Below, one piece after another: positions 35,270-44,185 of a DNA stretch of 64,000 nucleotides. How positions within the stretch are numbered: position 1 is the stretch's first letter; the number at the start of each line of letters is the position of its first letter. This DNA comes from JAENVU01 sp963765075 (GTDB lineage: Bacteria; Actinomycetota; Acidimicrobiia; IMCC26256; JAENVU01): contig CAVXVA010000007.1 in assembly GCA_963765075.1 (NCBI GenBank), positions 310,001 through 374,000 of the forward strand. Direction: 5' to 3'. Under the pieces are notes generated by a model, which did not search any database, had not been told where the DNA came from, and was given only the letters and a program-made list of their open reading frames with translations. Both the position numbers and the translations under genes were made by a program.

Positions 35270-36382
35270 TCAGGGGGCGACGGACATGAAATCGGTGAAT
35301 CCGGACGGGTCGTGGCGACCGAAACAGCCGTGCTCGAAGAGGCCCCAGCCCTCCTGACCATCGAGGGTCGCGCGGCCGACGTGGTCGATCAGACCGAACG
35401 TGAGACCGCCGACGACGGCCGGGTCGGTGAGGTCGTACTGCGCGCCCTCGAGAAAGGCGTGGCCCCGCCACTCGCCGTGGGTCCACGCGGGATCGCCGCC
35501 GTAGCCGGTCCCGAGGTTCAGGGCCACGTAGCCGAGCGATTCCACTTCGAGTTTCAGCTCCTTGCGACCACGTGCCTGGAGGTAGACCGTCGCACCGGTC
35601 GGGATGCGAGTGCCCGACTGGTAGTGGATATCGACCTCGGGCCAGCCGAGTTGCTCCGGCGGCCGACCGCTCGCCGCCGGGAACACCCGACGCACGTCGT
35701 TCATGACGCGCGTGCCGTCGGCTTCCTCCTGGATGATCACGATGAGGGCGTAGTCCTCGAACCGCAGCGGGATGTAGGTCCACCAGAACCCTTCGAGCGG
35801 TTCGGCGGCGGCGCGGCCCGGAGGTTCGGCCTCTCCCACGGGCCGGATTCCCCACGACCGATCGCGGCTCCCCACCCACACGTCGGGGGTGACGTCGTGG
35901 CGCACACCGTCGACGCGCAACTCGCCGGTCCACGTGCCGACCTGCGCGAACCGTTGCGCATCGAGCGCGATACGCCCGTTTCGCCGCCACACGTGCCGAG
36001 CCTCGTCGAGCGCAGGGAAGGAACCCTCCCAGGTCATGTCGAATCCGACGCCGTGGTCGTCGGCATCACAGATCAGCCGAAGTTTGTGCAACGGTTCGAT
36101 GACCTCGATGCGATACGGGCCGACCTCTTGTTTCATCCGGTCGTCGCCGAGGGCGTCCGAGGTGCGGATGGAAAACTGCCGATCGCCGGTCCGCACGGCC
36201 GCGAACGCATCGATCACACCGAGGTTCGGGTACAGGCCGAGCCCGGTGACGAGGAAGATGTCGCCGGTCCGATCGTGCGCGTTCCAGTAGCACCGGTCGT
36301 AACCGTTGCGATCGCTGGTGTCCATGTGCGCGATCGAGAGCGGCGCCTGGTGGATCGGGTATTCATCGAGCGGGACGGGCAT
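35270..36382 (-). CDS. Conserved hypothetical protein (DUF7064/AttH-like)
   Basis: 370 residues, soluble. 'DVWVGSRDRSWGIRPVGEAEP' near residue 165 and 'GFWWTYIPLRFEDYALIVIIQEE' near residue 198 match a motif pair in lipocalin-like, hydroxyneurosporene-synthase-related proteins found in acyl-CoA-rich actinobacterial clusters. No signal peptide is seen. The role is not known. AAGGAG lies 8 nt before ATG 36382. Confidence 0.7.
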   Translation of the reverse strand: MPVPLDEYPIHQAPLSIAHMDTSDRNGYDRCYWNAHDRTGDIFLVTGLGLYPNLGVIDAFAAVRTGDRQFSIRTSDALGDDRMKQEVGPYRIEVIEPLHKLRLICDADDHGVGFDMTWEGSFPALDEARHVWRRNGRIALDAQRFAQVGTWTGELRVDGVRHDVTPDVWVGSRDRSWGIRPVGEAEPPGRAAAEPLEGFWWTYIPLRFEDYALIVIIQEEADGTRVMNDVRRVFPAASGRPPEQLGWPEVDIHYQSGTRIPTGATVYLQARGRKELKLEVESLGYVALNLGTGYGGDPAWTHGEWRGHAFLEGAQYDLTDPAVVGGLTFGLIDHVGRATLDGQEGWGLFEHGCFGRHDPSGFTDFMSVAP

Positions 36383-36413
36383 CGGTTCGACTCCTTAGAC
36401 GGGTGGCGTGACG

Positions 36414-37040
36414 TTACGCGGACGACACCGGCGGACGCGGCGATGCCAGCAGCTCGGCAACCCGATCGACGAGGTCATCGAGATCGGCCGGGGCGTGGCC
36501 TCCCAATGACTCGACACACAACGTCGCCGTGGTCGCATCCCCGGGACCGGCATCGAGCCACGTCAGCAGCGACGTCGCGCGTCCGGGCTCGGGGACGACA
36601 ATCGCCTCCAGCACGAGACTCAGACGGTCGATGTAGGACACCGCACCGATGATCGAGAACGCCTCGTGGAGCGCGAGGAACGCCTCCATGGGCGTGGCGT
36701 CGAGCATCACCACGCGGGTGTCGTCCACACCGACGGTCGGGTGCCGGAAGGAAGCTCCGAGATGGGCATCGGATCCCCGCGCTCGTCGGCGGCGGGGAGC
36801 CGACGGCGTTGCCGGGGGCGACGTCGATCGTTCGGCCGTCTGCGTGGTCTGGATCGCGAGCAGCACTGCGAATGCTTCGGTGATCTGGGCGGTTCGCACC
36901 GTCCGGAGGCCGATGTCGGCGAGATCAGTGCCGTTGTCCGGGTGGTGCCGCCGGATCAGAAGGCGGTACTGCGCTCGCACTTCGGGCCAGCTCGCGGTCG
37001 CCGACATGCCAAGCACGCGTCGGGCTCCGGCAGCATCCAT
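36414..37040 (-). CDS. J-domain protein
   Basis: 208 residues. Residues 1-65 read as a J domain: 'RRVLGMSATASWPEVRAQYRLLIRRHHPDNG', with the His-Pro-Asp tripeptide that stimulates DnaK ATPase. A Ser/Pro/Arg-rich linker follows, then an uncharacterised C-terminal domain ('DATPMEAFLALHEAFSIIGAVSYIDRLSLVLEAIV'). It is a type-C DnaJ-like co-chaperone with a private substrate or partner domain. Start is ATG 37040; no clear SD. It is divergent from the FAD-linked oxidase. Confidence 0.8.
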   Translation of the reverse strand: MDAAGARRVLGMSATASWPEVRAQYRLLIRRHHPDNGTDLADIGLRTVRTAQITEAFAVLLAIQTTQTAERSTSPPATPSAPRRRRARGSDAHLGASFRHPTVGVDDTRVVMLDATPMEAFLALHEAFSIIGAVSYIDRLSLVLEAIVVPEPGRATSLLTWLDAGPGDATTATLCVESLGGHAPADLDDLVDRVAELLASPRPPVSSA

Positions 37041-37136
37041 TCGAGCATGCTCGCGCGCGGATGCGGCGCCGGTCTTGCGGCCGCCGACGCGCGTGGCCTA
37101 CAGATGGAGGAACCGTCGAGCTCCGGGAGAAGGACC

Positions 37137-38528
37137 ATGGGAGATCTAGCCGCCGCGCTGGGTGCGATCGTCGGGGCCGACCACGTCCTCGTGGGCGACT
37201 CGATCAGTGAGGACTACGGCCACGACGAAGCGCTGACCGTCACGGCGGTACTCCCGTCGGTCGTGGTACGCCCGGGGTGCGCCGAGGACGTGCGGTCGAT
37301 CCTCGCGGTCGCCGACGATCTCCGGGTCCCGATCACCGCGCGCGGCAGTGGCACCGGCCTCTCGGGTGCGTGCACTCCGAGCGCCGACAGCGTCGTGGTG
37401 TCGTTCGAGCGCATGAACACCATCCTCGAGATCGACACCGAGAACCATGTGGCCGTCGTGCAACCGGGAGTCACCCTCGCCCAACTCGACGACGCGCTCG
37501 CGCCCCTCGGCCTCTCCTACCCCGTCTACCCCGGTGAATACAGCGCCAGTCTCGGTGGCAACGTCGCGACCAACGCCGGCGGGATGCGGGCCGTGAAGTA
37601 CGGCGTCACCCGCCATCAGGTGCTCGGCCTCGAAGCGGTGCTCCCCACCGGCGAGGTGATCCGCACCGGCGGCAAGTTCGTGAAGGCCACGACGGGGTAC
37701 GACCTCACCCAGCTGATCATCGGTTCGGAGGGCACGCTCGCGCTGGTGACCGAAGCCACGTTGCGCCTGTATCCCCGAGCGCCATTCACTGCAACGATCC
37801 TGGCGCCGTTCACCTCCCTCGACGCGATCACGCACGCGATCCCGCGCATCGTGGCGAGCGGAATCGGACCGATGATCCTCGAATACATCGACATGATCAC
37901 GCTCGGTGCCATCAGCGCCCACGTCGGACTCGATCTCGGCATCCCCGACGAGATCCGCGAGACCGCGCTCGCCTACCTCGTCGTCATGATGGAACAGACC
38001 ACCGACGCGCGGCTCGATGAGGATGTCGAATCATTGGCGGAACAACTCGCCGAACTCGACGCAATCGACGTCTACGTCCTGCCCGGTGGCGCCGCAGCGT
38101 CGCTCATCGATGCTCGGGAGAAGTCGTTCTGGGTGGCCAAGGCGAACAATGCCGATGACATCGTCGATGTCGTCGTGCCCCGCGCCTCGCTGCCCGACTT
38201 CATGGAGACGGTCGCGGAGGTCGCCAGCGAGACCGGTTCGTGGATCGCGGGCTGCGGACACGCGGGCGACGGCAATGTGCACCTTTCGGTGTTCCAGGCC
38301 GACCCCGAGACTCGATCCCAGGTCATGACGCGACTCTTCCGCGCCGGCATGGATCTCGGCGGTGCGATCTCGGGCGAGCACGGAATCGGCCGGGCGAAGC
38401 GGTCGTATTTCCTTGCCCTCGAAGATCCGGCGAAGCTCGCACTGATGCGGCGCATCAAGACCGCATTCGATCCGCATGGCATTCTCAACCCCGGAATATT
38501 GCTCGACGACGAGGTGGCAACCGCATGA
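37137..38528 (+). CDS. FAD-linked oxidase, GlcD/D-lactate dehydrogenase type
   Basis: 463 residues of the VAO/PCMH flavoprotein family. Residues about 37-215 form the FAD_binding_4 domain: 'PSVVVRPGCAEDVRSIL', 'ITARGSGTGLSGACTP', and 'GEYSASLGGNVATNAGGMRAVKYG'. The C-terminal cap has 'GCGHAGDGNVHLSVF' (near residue 381) and 'GGAISGEHGIGRAKRSYF' (near residue 411), the metal and substrate-binding His region of GlcD. It would oxidise a 2-hydroxyacid to the 2-oxoacid. Its stop overlaps the ThDP enzyme start as ATGA. Confidence 0.9.
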   Translation: MGDLAAALGAIVGADHVLVGDSISEDYGHDEALTVTAVLPSVVVRPGCAEDVRSILAVADDLRVPITARGSGTGLSGACTPSADSVVVSFERMNTILEIDTENHVAVVQPGVTLAQLDDALAPLGLSYPVYPGEYSASLGGNVATNAGGMRAVKYGVTRHQVLGLEAVLPTGEVIRTGGKFVKATTGYDLTQLIIGSEGTLALVTEATLRLYPRAPFTATILAPFTSLDAITHAIPRIVASGIGPMILEYIDMITLGAISAHVGLDLGIPDEIRETALAYLVVMMEQTTDARLDEDVESLAEQLAELDAIDVYVLPGGAAASLIDAREKSFWVAKANNADDIVDVVVPRASLPDFMETVAEVASETGSWIAGCGHAGDGNVHLSVFQADPETRSQVMTRLFRAGMDLGGAISGEHGIGRAKRSYFLALEDPAKLALMRRIKTAFDPHGILNPGILLDDEVATA

Positions 38529-40091
38529 CCATGAATGGCGCCCAAGCACTGCTGCGCACCCTGGTCGATCACGATGTCGACGTCTGTTTCACCAACCCGG
38601 GCACGTCCGAAATGCACTTCGTTGCCGCGCTCGACGGCGAGCCTCGAATGCGAGCCGTGCTCGGCCTCTTCGAAGGTGTGGTCACCGGTGCGGCCGACGG
38701 ATACGCCCGGATGACGGGTCGACCGGCGGCCACGCTGCTGCATCTCGGTCCCGGTCTGGGCAACGGCATCGCCAACCTGCACAACGCACGCCGCCGCGCA
38801 CGTGCCGATGGTCAACATCGTCGGCGATCACGCCACCTACCACCAGGCGCTCGACGCGCCGTTGCAGAGCAACATCGAGACTTTGGCGGCCAACGTGTCC
38901 GGCTGGACCCGACGCAGTGACTCCACGGCGTCGCTGGCCCGGGATGCCGCCGAGGCCGTGGTCGTGGCTCGGACCTGCCCCGGCGAGATCGCAACACTCA
39001 TTCTCCCGGCCGACGTCTCGTGGGGCGAAGGCGGCCAGGCAGTCGAGCGCCGTTCTTTCGACGCAGCGCTCGCCCCCGATCTCGCAACGGTCGAGGCGGC
39101 GGCGATGATCCTCCGCACCGGTGAACCGAGCGCGATTCTCGTCGGCAACGACATCATGCGCGACGAACTCTCGCTCGCACTGCTGGACGCGGTTGCCGCG
39201 GCGACGGGGAGCAAGGTGCTAGCCGAGGTGTTCCCCACTCGCATCCGGCGCGGCGCGGGGATCGCGTCGGCGGACCGGCTCGGGTACCTGGCCGAGTTCG
39301 CGGCCGTGCAGCTCGACGGACTCCGCCATCTGATCCTTATCGGTGCGCAGTCGCCCGTGACGTTCTTCGCCTACCCGGGGAAGGCCAGCGATCTCGTTCC
39401 GGAAGGGTGTGCCGTGCACGTCGTCGCCGACGTACGCGAGAACGGCCCGGCTGCCGCCGAGGCGCTGGCCGACGCAGTCGGGGTCACCGTGGCCGACGCC
39501 CGCCTCGCGGCATCGTCGCGTCCCGACCGACCGACCGGAGATCTCACGGGGTCGGCTCTGGCCGCCGCCGTCGGCGCGACACTGCCGGAGGACGCGATCG
39601 TCGTCGACGAGGCGCAGACCGGTGGGATCTGGGCGTCGCCGGCGACCGCAGGGTGTCCCCCGCACGACTGGCTCACCCTCACCGGCGGTTCGATCGGTTT
39701 CGGTATGCCGTGTGCGACCGGCGCGGCGATCGCGTGCCCCGACCGTCCGGTGATCAATCTCCAAGCCGACGGCAGTGCGATGTACACGGCCCAGGCATTG
39801 TGGACCCAGGCACGCGAGGGGCTCGATGTGACCACGGTGATCTTCGCCAACCGGTCCTACGCCATCCTCAACCTGGAGCTGTCACGGGTTGGTGTCGAAT
39901 CGCCGGGCCCGGTCGCGAAGTCGATGCTCGATCTCACCGGCCCCGAACTCGATTTCGTCGCCCTGGCCCGGGGCATGGGCGTGCCCGCCGAGCGTCCGGA
40001 AGACGCGGAGTCCTTCACCGCGGCCTTCGAACGCGCGGTCGCCGAGCCCGGCCCCCACGTGATCGAAGCCGTCATTCCCTCCGGCTTCTGA
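38525..40091 (+). pseudogene. ThDP-dependent acetolactate synthase/benzoylformate decarboxylase-like enzyme, one frameshift
   Basis: About 521 residues once corrected. N-terminal Pyr domain: 'FTNPGTSEMHFVAALD', catalytic Glu in 'GLFEGVVTGAADGYARM'. An extra base at 38791-38792 breaks the frame inside 'NLHNAR'; the other frame continues 'AHVPMVNIVGDHATYHQ' without loss. C-terminal PP domain: 'GGSIGFGMPCATGAAIACPDRPVINLQADGS' and 'VTTVIFANRSYAILN'. The ThDP motif reads ADG...NR instead of GDG...NN, a variant known among TPP-binding acetolactate-synthase-like proteins. It is coupled to the FAD oxidase, suggesting it decarboxylates the 2-oxoacid made by that enzyme. Probably intact in the organism. 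Confidence 0.85.
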
Positions 40092-40178
40092 CCCACTTCC
40101 CACCGTCTGGCACCTGGTGGATCGGAGCCGACCACCATCCGCCAAACGCTCGAAGTTGGGGGGGCGGCGCGGATCCGA

Positions 40179-40184
40179 CAGAAT
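40179..40184 (+). promoter_or_regulatory. -10 element of the carbonic anhydrase operon
   Basis: CAGAAT, 6 nt before ATG 40191; leaderless layout. Confidence 0.45.
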
Positions 40185-40190
40185 CACCCG

Positions 40191-40697
40191 ATGACCGACC
40201 CCGGGTTCTCCGACATCCTCGCGGCCAACGCCTCGTACGCCGAGTCGTTCCATCTTGCCGGTCTCTCCCCGCAGGCCGCCAAGGGCCTCGGCGTCCTCAC
40301 CTGCATCGACTCCCGCATCGAGCCCTTGACGATGATGGGACTCGTGCCCGGTGACGCCAAGATCCTCCGAAATGCCGGGGCTCGCGTCACGGCCGACGCC
40401 CTCCGCTCATTGGTGCTGGCGGTGCACTTGCTCAGTGTCCGGCGCATCGCGGTGATCCAGCACACCCGCTGCAAGATGACCGAAGCCACCGAGGACGATC
40501 TGCGCCGCGAGATCGCCGAACTCACCAACGAGACGACCGACGGCTGGGAGTTCCACGCCATCGAGGACCAAGACCGCGTCCTGGCCGACGACGTGGCGCA
40601 GCTCCGCGCGTGCCGTCTGATCCCGGCCACCGTCGAGATTGCAGGCATGGTGTACGACGTCGACTCCGGGCTCCTGCGGCTCGAGTGCACGGCATGA
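40191..40697 (+). CDS. Beta-carbonic anhydrase-like protein
   Basis: 168 residues. 'LTCIDSRIEP' has the CxDxR motif (one Zn Cys and the Asp-Arg dyad), and 'VIQHTRCKM' has the HxxC pair that supplies the remaining zinc ligands. This is the small actinobacterial beta-class form. It interconverts CO2 and bicarbonate. Its stop overlaps the next ATG (ATGA), making it first in a three-gene operon with an SsuD-like monooxygenase and a glutamine amidotransferase. Confidence 0.87.
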   Translation: MTDPGFSDILAANASYAESFHLAGLSPQAAKGLGVLTCIDSRIEPLTMMGLVPGDAKILRNAGARVTADALRSLVLAVHLLSVRRIAVIQHTRCKMTEATEDDLRREIAELTNETTDGWEFHAIEDQDRVLADDVAQLRACRLIPATVEIAGMVYDVDSGLLRLECTA

Positions 40698-41800
40698 AGG
40701 TTCACTGGTTCCTCCCGACGGGTGGCGACTCCCGCGAGGTGTTGCCGAGCCAGCCGGGGTCCCACCGACGGGCCCCGACCCACGAATACCTTGCCCAGAT
40801 CGCCCAGGCCTGCGATCAGCTCGGGTACGACGCGGTGCTCACGCCGTGCGGGACCGGCTGTGAGGACGCGTGGCTCGCGACCGCAGCGCTGCTGCCCCTC
40901 ACCCAACGACTGCAGTTCCTGGTCGCCTTCCGTCCGGCGTTGCTGACGCCGACCCTCGCCGCGCAGATGGCCAGCACGTACCAGCGCATGTCGAATGGGC
41001 GGCTCCTGATCAACATCGTGACCGGCGCCGAAGACGCGGAGCTGGCCCGTTTCGGCATCCACGCGCCGAAGCACATGCGCTACGCGCAGACGGCGGAGTT
41101 CCTCCAAGTGATGCGCGGTGCGTGGAGTGACACGCCTACCGACTTCGCTGGTGACTTCTTCCAGGTCGAGGGGGCCACGACACGCGAGATCCCGGACCCG
41201 GTCCCACCGATCTACTTCGGTGGCGCGTCGGCCGAGGCCGAAGCCGTCGCCGCGGCCCACGTCGACGTGTACCTTGCGTGGGGCGAACCGCCGGCGATGG
41301 TGGCGGAGAGAGTCGAACGCATGCGTGCCCTCGCCGCCGCGAACGGGCGCGACCTCACCCTGGGGATTCGCTTCCACGTGATCGCCCGGCCGACCGCCGA
41401 CGAAGCGTGGAAGGTCGCGCACTCGCTGGTGGACGCGATGCACCCCGACGACATCGCCGCCGCGCAGGCCGACTTCGCGACGACCCAATCGGTCGGCCAG
41501 AAACGGATGGCCGAACTCCACGGCGGCGATCGTGATCACCTGCTGCTCCACCCCAATGTGTGGGCCGGCGTCGGCCTGGTGCGAGGAGGCGTCGGAACAG
41601 CCCTGGTCGGCAGCTACGACGAGGTCGCGGAGCGGATGCTCGAGTATCACGCTCTCGGTTTCGACGAATTCATCCTGTCGGGCTATCCGCACCTCGAGGA
41701 GGCGTACTGGTTCGGAGAAGGGGTCATGCCGATCTTGCGTGACCTCGGGCATCTCCCTCCGCTCGACGGTCCCGGCGCCGCGGTGTTCTCGTTTCGCTGA
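40694..41800 (+). CDS. LLM flavin monooxygenase, SsuD-like
   Basis: 368 residues, luciferase-like. 'APTHEYLAQIAQACDQLGYDAVLTPCGTGCEDAW', 'QRLQFLVAFRPALLTPTLAAQMASTYQRMSNGRLLINIVTG' and 'PPIYFGGASAEAEAVAAAHVDVYLAWGEPP' follow the FMNH2-dependent alkanesulfonate monooxygenase line (SsuD/MsuD) rather than the F420 line. It would release sulfite from a sulfonate, or oxidise another reduced substrate. It is coupled at both ends (ATGA, then TGATG with the amidotransferase). No SsuE reductase is beside it. Confidence 0.85.
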   Translation: MKVHWFLPTGGDSREVLPSQPGSHRRAPTHEYLAQIAQACDQLGYDAVLTPCGTGCEDAWLATAALLPLTQRLQFLVAFRPALLTPTLAAQMASTYQRMSNGRLLINIVTGAEDAELARFGIHAPKHMRYAQTAEFLQVMRGAWSDTPTDFAGDFFQVEGATTREIPDPVPPIYFGGASAEAEAVAAAHVDVYLAWGEPPAMVAERVERMRALAAANGRDLTLGIRFHVIARPTADEAWKVAHSLVDAMHPDDIAAAQADFATTQSVGQKRMAELHGGDRDHLLLHPNVWAGVGLVRGGVGTALVGSYDEVAERMLEYHALGFDEFILSGYPHLEEAYWFGEGVMPILRDLGHLPPLDGPGAAVFSFR

Positions 41801-42498
41801 TGCGCATCGGGTTGTTGATGGTGGGCCACGTGGCCCCGACGAGTACCGACATCGCGGGCGACTACCCCGAACTCTTCGCCGCGCTCCTGCGCCGCCCCGA
41901 CCTCGAACTCGTCCGATACGACCTCGACGAGTCCCGCTTTCCGGACTCGACGGCGGAGTGCGATGGCTGGCTGGTGTCGCCGAGTCGCTGCTCGGTCTCT
42001 GACCCGCATCCCTGGATCGCCGAGTCGCAACGCCTCATCCACGAGATCATCACGACCGAGCGCCCGTACGTCGGCATCTGCTTCGGCCACCAACTCGCGG
42101 CGCAGGCACTCGGTGTGGCGGTCACCCGGGCGGCCGACGGTTGGCAGGTCGGAGTGCAGGACTACGAGATCGTCGCCCCTCGACCCTGGATGCGCCCGAT
42201 GCACTCGACGATCTCGCTCATCGCCAGCCATGAGGATCAAGTCACAGAACTCCCGGCCGATGCGAAGTTGTTGGCGCGCACTCCCGGATGTCCGGTCGCG
42301 GGCATGCTGATCGGCGATCGAGCGTGGACGTTGCAACCGCACCCGGAGTTCACTCCCGAGTTGGCCGATCATCTCCTCGCCCAACGCATCGAACTCATCG
42401 GCTCGGAGAAGGTCGCGCGTGCGCGCTCGACGCTCCGCCGGCCCCTGAACCGATTCGACGTCGGGCTGTGGATCGGTCGCTTCTTCGACGAGGTCTGA
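41800..42498 (+). CDS. Class I glutamine amidotransferase-like protein
   Basis: 232 residues. Triad: nucleophile Cys in 'YVGICFGHQLAAQALG' (near residue 92), and His-Glu in 'LQPHPEFTPE' (near residue 180). This is the free-standing GATase1 type that includes gamma-glutamyl-transferring or -hydrolysing enzymes and GMP-synthase-like proteins. Its start overlaps the stop of the SsuD-like gene. The amino acceptor is not evident. Confidence 0.88.
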   Translation: MRIGLLMVGHVAPTSTDIAGDYPELFAALLRRPDLELVRYDLDESRFPDSTAECDGWLVSPSRCSVSDPHPWIAESQRLIHEIITTERPYVGICFGHQLAAQALGVAVTRAADGWQVGVQDYEIVAPRPWMRPMHSTISLIASHEDQVTELPADAKLLARTPGCPVAGMLIGDRAWTLQPHPEFTPELADHLLAQRIELIGSEKVARARSTLRRPLNRFDVGLWIGRFFDEV

Positions 42499-42528
42499 GT
42501 ATTCGCGAGCGTCAACGACGACTCAGCA

Positions 42529-44145
42529 TCACTTCTTCAACAGATCGAAGACTCCGCGCGCGACTCGGTTCATCATCGAGCGCCCTTCCCGGCTCTTGAG
42601 GTACCCGGCGATCGCACCATCGGCCTCGGGCGCGGGCTTGGCACTCTTCGGCTGCTTCTTGGTCTTCTTCGGCTCGCTCGGTAGACGCTCACGCTTCGCA
42701 CCCGGACGGGGCGGCATGTTGGGACTCGAATCGGACGCCGAGTCGGCGCCGGGAGGTTGGGATCTCGGGGGTTCCGGAACCGGCGTCGGAGTCTGGGCCG
42801 CGGCCACTCGCGCGTCGAGCAGTTCACGAGCCGACTGCCGGTCGATGTCCTCGGCGTACTTGGGCCAGATGGGCAATGCTCGGGCCGACGCGTCGATGGT
42901 CTCGATGGGTACTGCACCGATCTTGGATGCCGGCGGACACAATCGGGTCCAGACGACCGGCGTCGGCACGCCCTTGTCGTTGAGCGTCGTCACCACGGCC
43001 TCGCCGATGCCGAGCTGGGTCAACGCGGTCTCGAGGTCGTAGTCGTCGGTCTTCGGATAGGTGCTCACGGCCGCCTTCAGCGCCTTCGCGTCGCGCGGCG
43101 TGAAGGCGCGCAGCGCATGCTGCACCCGGTTCCCCAGCTGCGCGAGGACCTCATCGGGAACATCGTCGGGCAACTGCGTGACGAAGAAGATCCCCACGCC
43201 CTTGGAACGGATCAGCCGCACCGTCTGGGCGATCTGTTCGCGGAACGCCTTGCTCGCGCCTTCGAACAACAGGTGCGCCTCGTCGAAGAAGAACACCAGC
43301 TTCGGCTGATCGAGGTCTCCCACCTCCGGCAGCGTCTCGAACAGCTCGGCGATGAGCCACAGCAGGAACGTCGAGAACAGCCGTGGCCGATCCTGGACCG
43401 ACGGCAGTTCGAGGCAACTCACGACCCCGCTGCCGTCGGCGTTCGTCGCGATCAGGTCGGCGACCTCGAGCTGGGGCTCTCCGAAGAGCTCGTCGGCGCC
43501 CTGATCCTCGAGTTCCACGATCTTGCGCAACAGCACGCCGGCAGTCGCCGACGACAGACCGCCGAGGCCCTTGAGTTCGGCCTTCCCGTCGTCGGAGAGC
43601 AGGAACTGGAGTACCGCGCGGAGATCCGCGAGATCGAGGAGGCCGAGGCCATGATCGTCGGCATAGCGGAAGACGAGACTGAGCGACGACGACTGCGTCT
43701 CGTTCGCATCCATCACTTTCGCCAACAGTGTCGGACCGAACGCCGAGACGGTCGCGCGCACCGGGACGCCGACGCCGACACCGCCGAGCGACAGGAACTG
43801 CACGGGGCGCGCCGTCGGCGTCCAGTTGATCCCGAGCTCGGCAACTCTGGCGTTGATGCGGTCGTTGGCGGTGCCGATCTCGGAGATGCCCGAGAGGTCG
43901 CCCTTCATGTCGGCCGCGAACACCGACACCCCCATGGCGCTCAGCTGCTCGGCCATCAGTTGCAACGTGATCGTTTTGCCGGTGCCGGTCGCGCCGGCGA
44001 TAAGGCCGTGTCGGTTGCACATTGCCGCCGACAGCGCGACGGACGCGGTCGGGTCGGTGGCGCCGTCGAGCATGCCGCGCCCGAGCATCACCGCCGCGCC
44101 CGCCGACGTGTAGGCCGCGCTGATGCGGTCGCCGAATTCGCTCAT
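42529..44145 (-). CDS. HerA/DUF853-like AAA ATPase
   Basis: 538 residues. Walker A in 'GLIAGATGTGKTITLQ' (near residue 48) and Walker B in 'KLVFFFDEAHLLF' (near residue 300), followed by 'RLIRSKGVGIFFVTQLPDDVPDEVLAQLGNRVQHALRAFTPRDAKALKAA', diagnostic of the DUF853/HerA-like helicase family. The C-terminal 100 residues are Pro/Lys/Ala-rich and probably disordered. DNA translocation is likely but a biological role is not settled. TACCGT lies 6 nt before ATG 44145. No NurA nuclease is nearby. Confidence 0.88.
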   Translation of the reverse strand: MSEFGDRISAAYTSAGAAVMLGRGMLDGATDPTASVALSAAMCNRHGLIAGATGTGKTITLQLMAEQLSAMGVSVFAADMKGDLSGISEIGTANDRINARVAELGINWTPTARPVQFLSLGGVGVGVPVRATVSAFGPTLLAKVMDANETQSSSLSLVFRYADDHGLGLLDLADLRAVLQFLLSDDGKAELKGLGGLSSATAGVLLRKIVELEDQGADELFGEPQLEVADLIATNADGSGVVSCLELPSVQDRPRLFSTFLLWLIAELFETLPEVGDLDQPKLVFFFDEAHLLFEGASKAFREQIAQTVRLIRSKGVGIFFVTQLPDDVPDEVLAQLGNRVQHALRAFTPRDAKALKAAVSTYPKTDDYDLETALTQLGIGEAVVTTLNDKGVPTPVVWTRLCPPASKIGAVPIETIDASARALPIWPKYAEDIDRQSARELLDARVAAAQTPTPVPEPPRSQPPGADSASDSSPNMPPRPGAKRERLPSEPKKTKKQPKSAKPAPEADGAIAGYLKSREGRSMMNRVARGVFDLLKK

Positions 44146-44157
44146 ATGCGCACGGTA
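44146..44157 (-). promoter_or_regulatory. -10 element of the HerA-like gene
   Basis: TACCGT on the minus strand (44157-44152), 6 nt before ATG 44145; leaderless layout. Confidence 0.55.
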
Positions 44158-44185
44158 CCGGGTGGCACCTGACGCCGAGGGGGTC

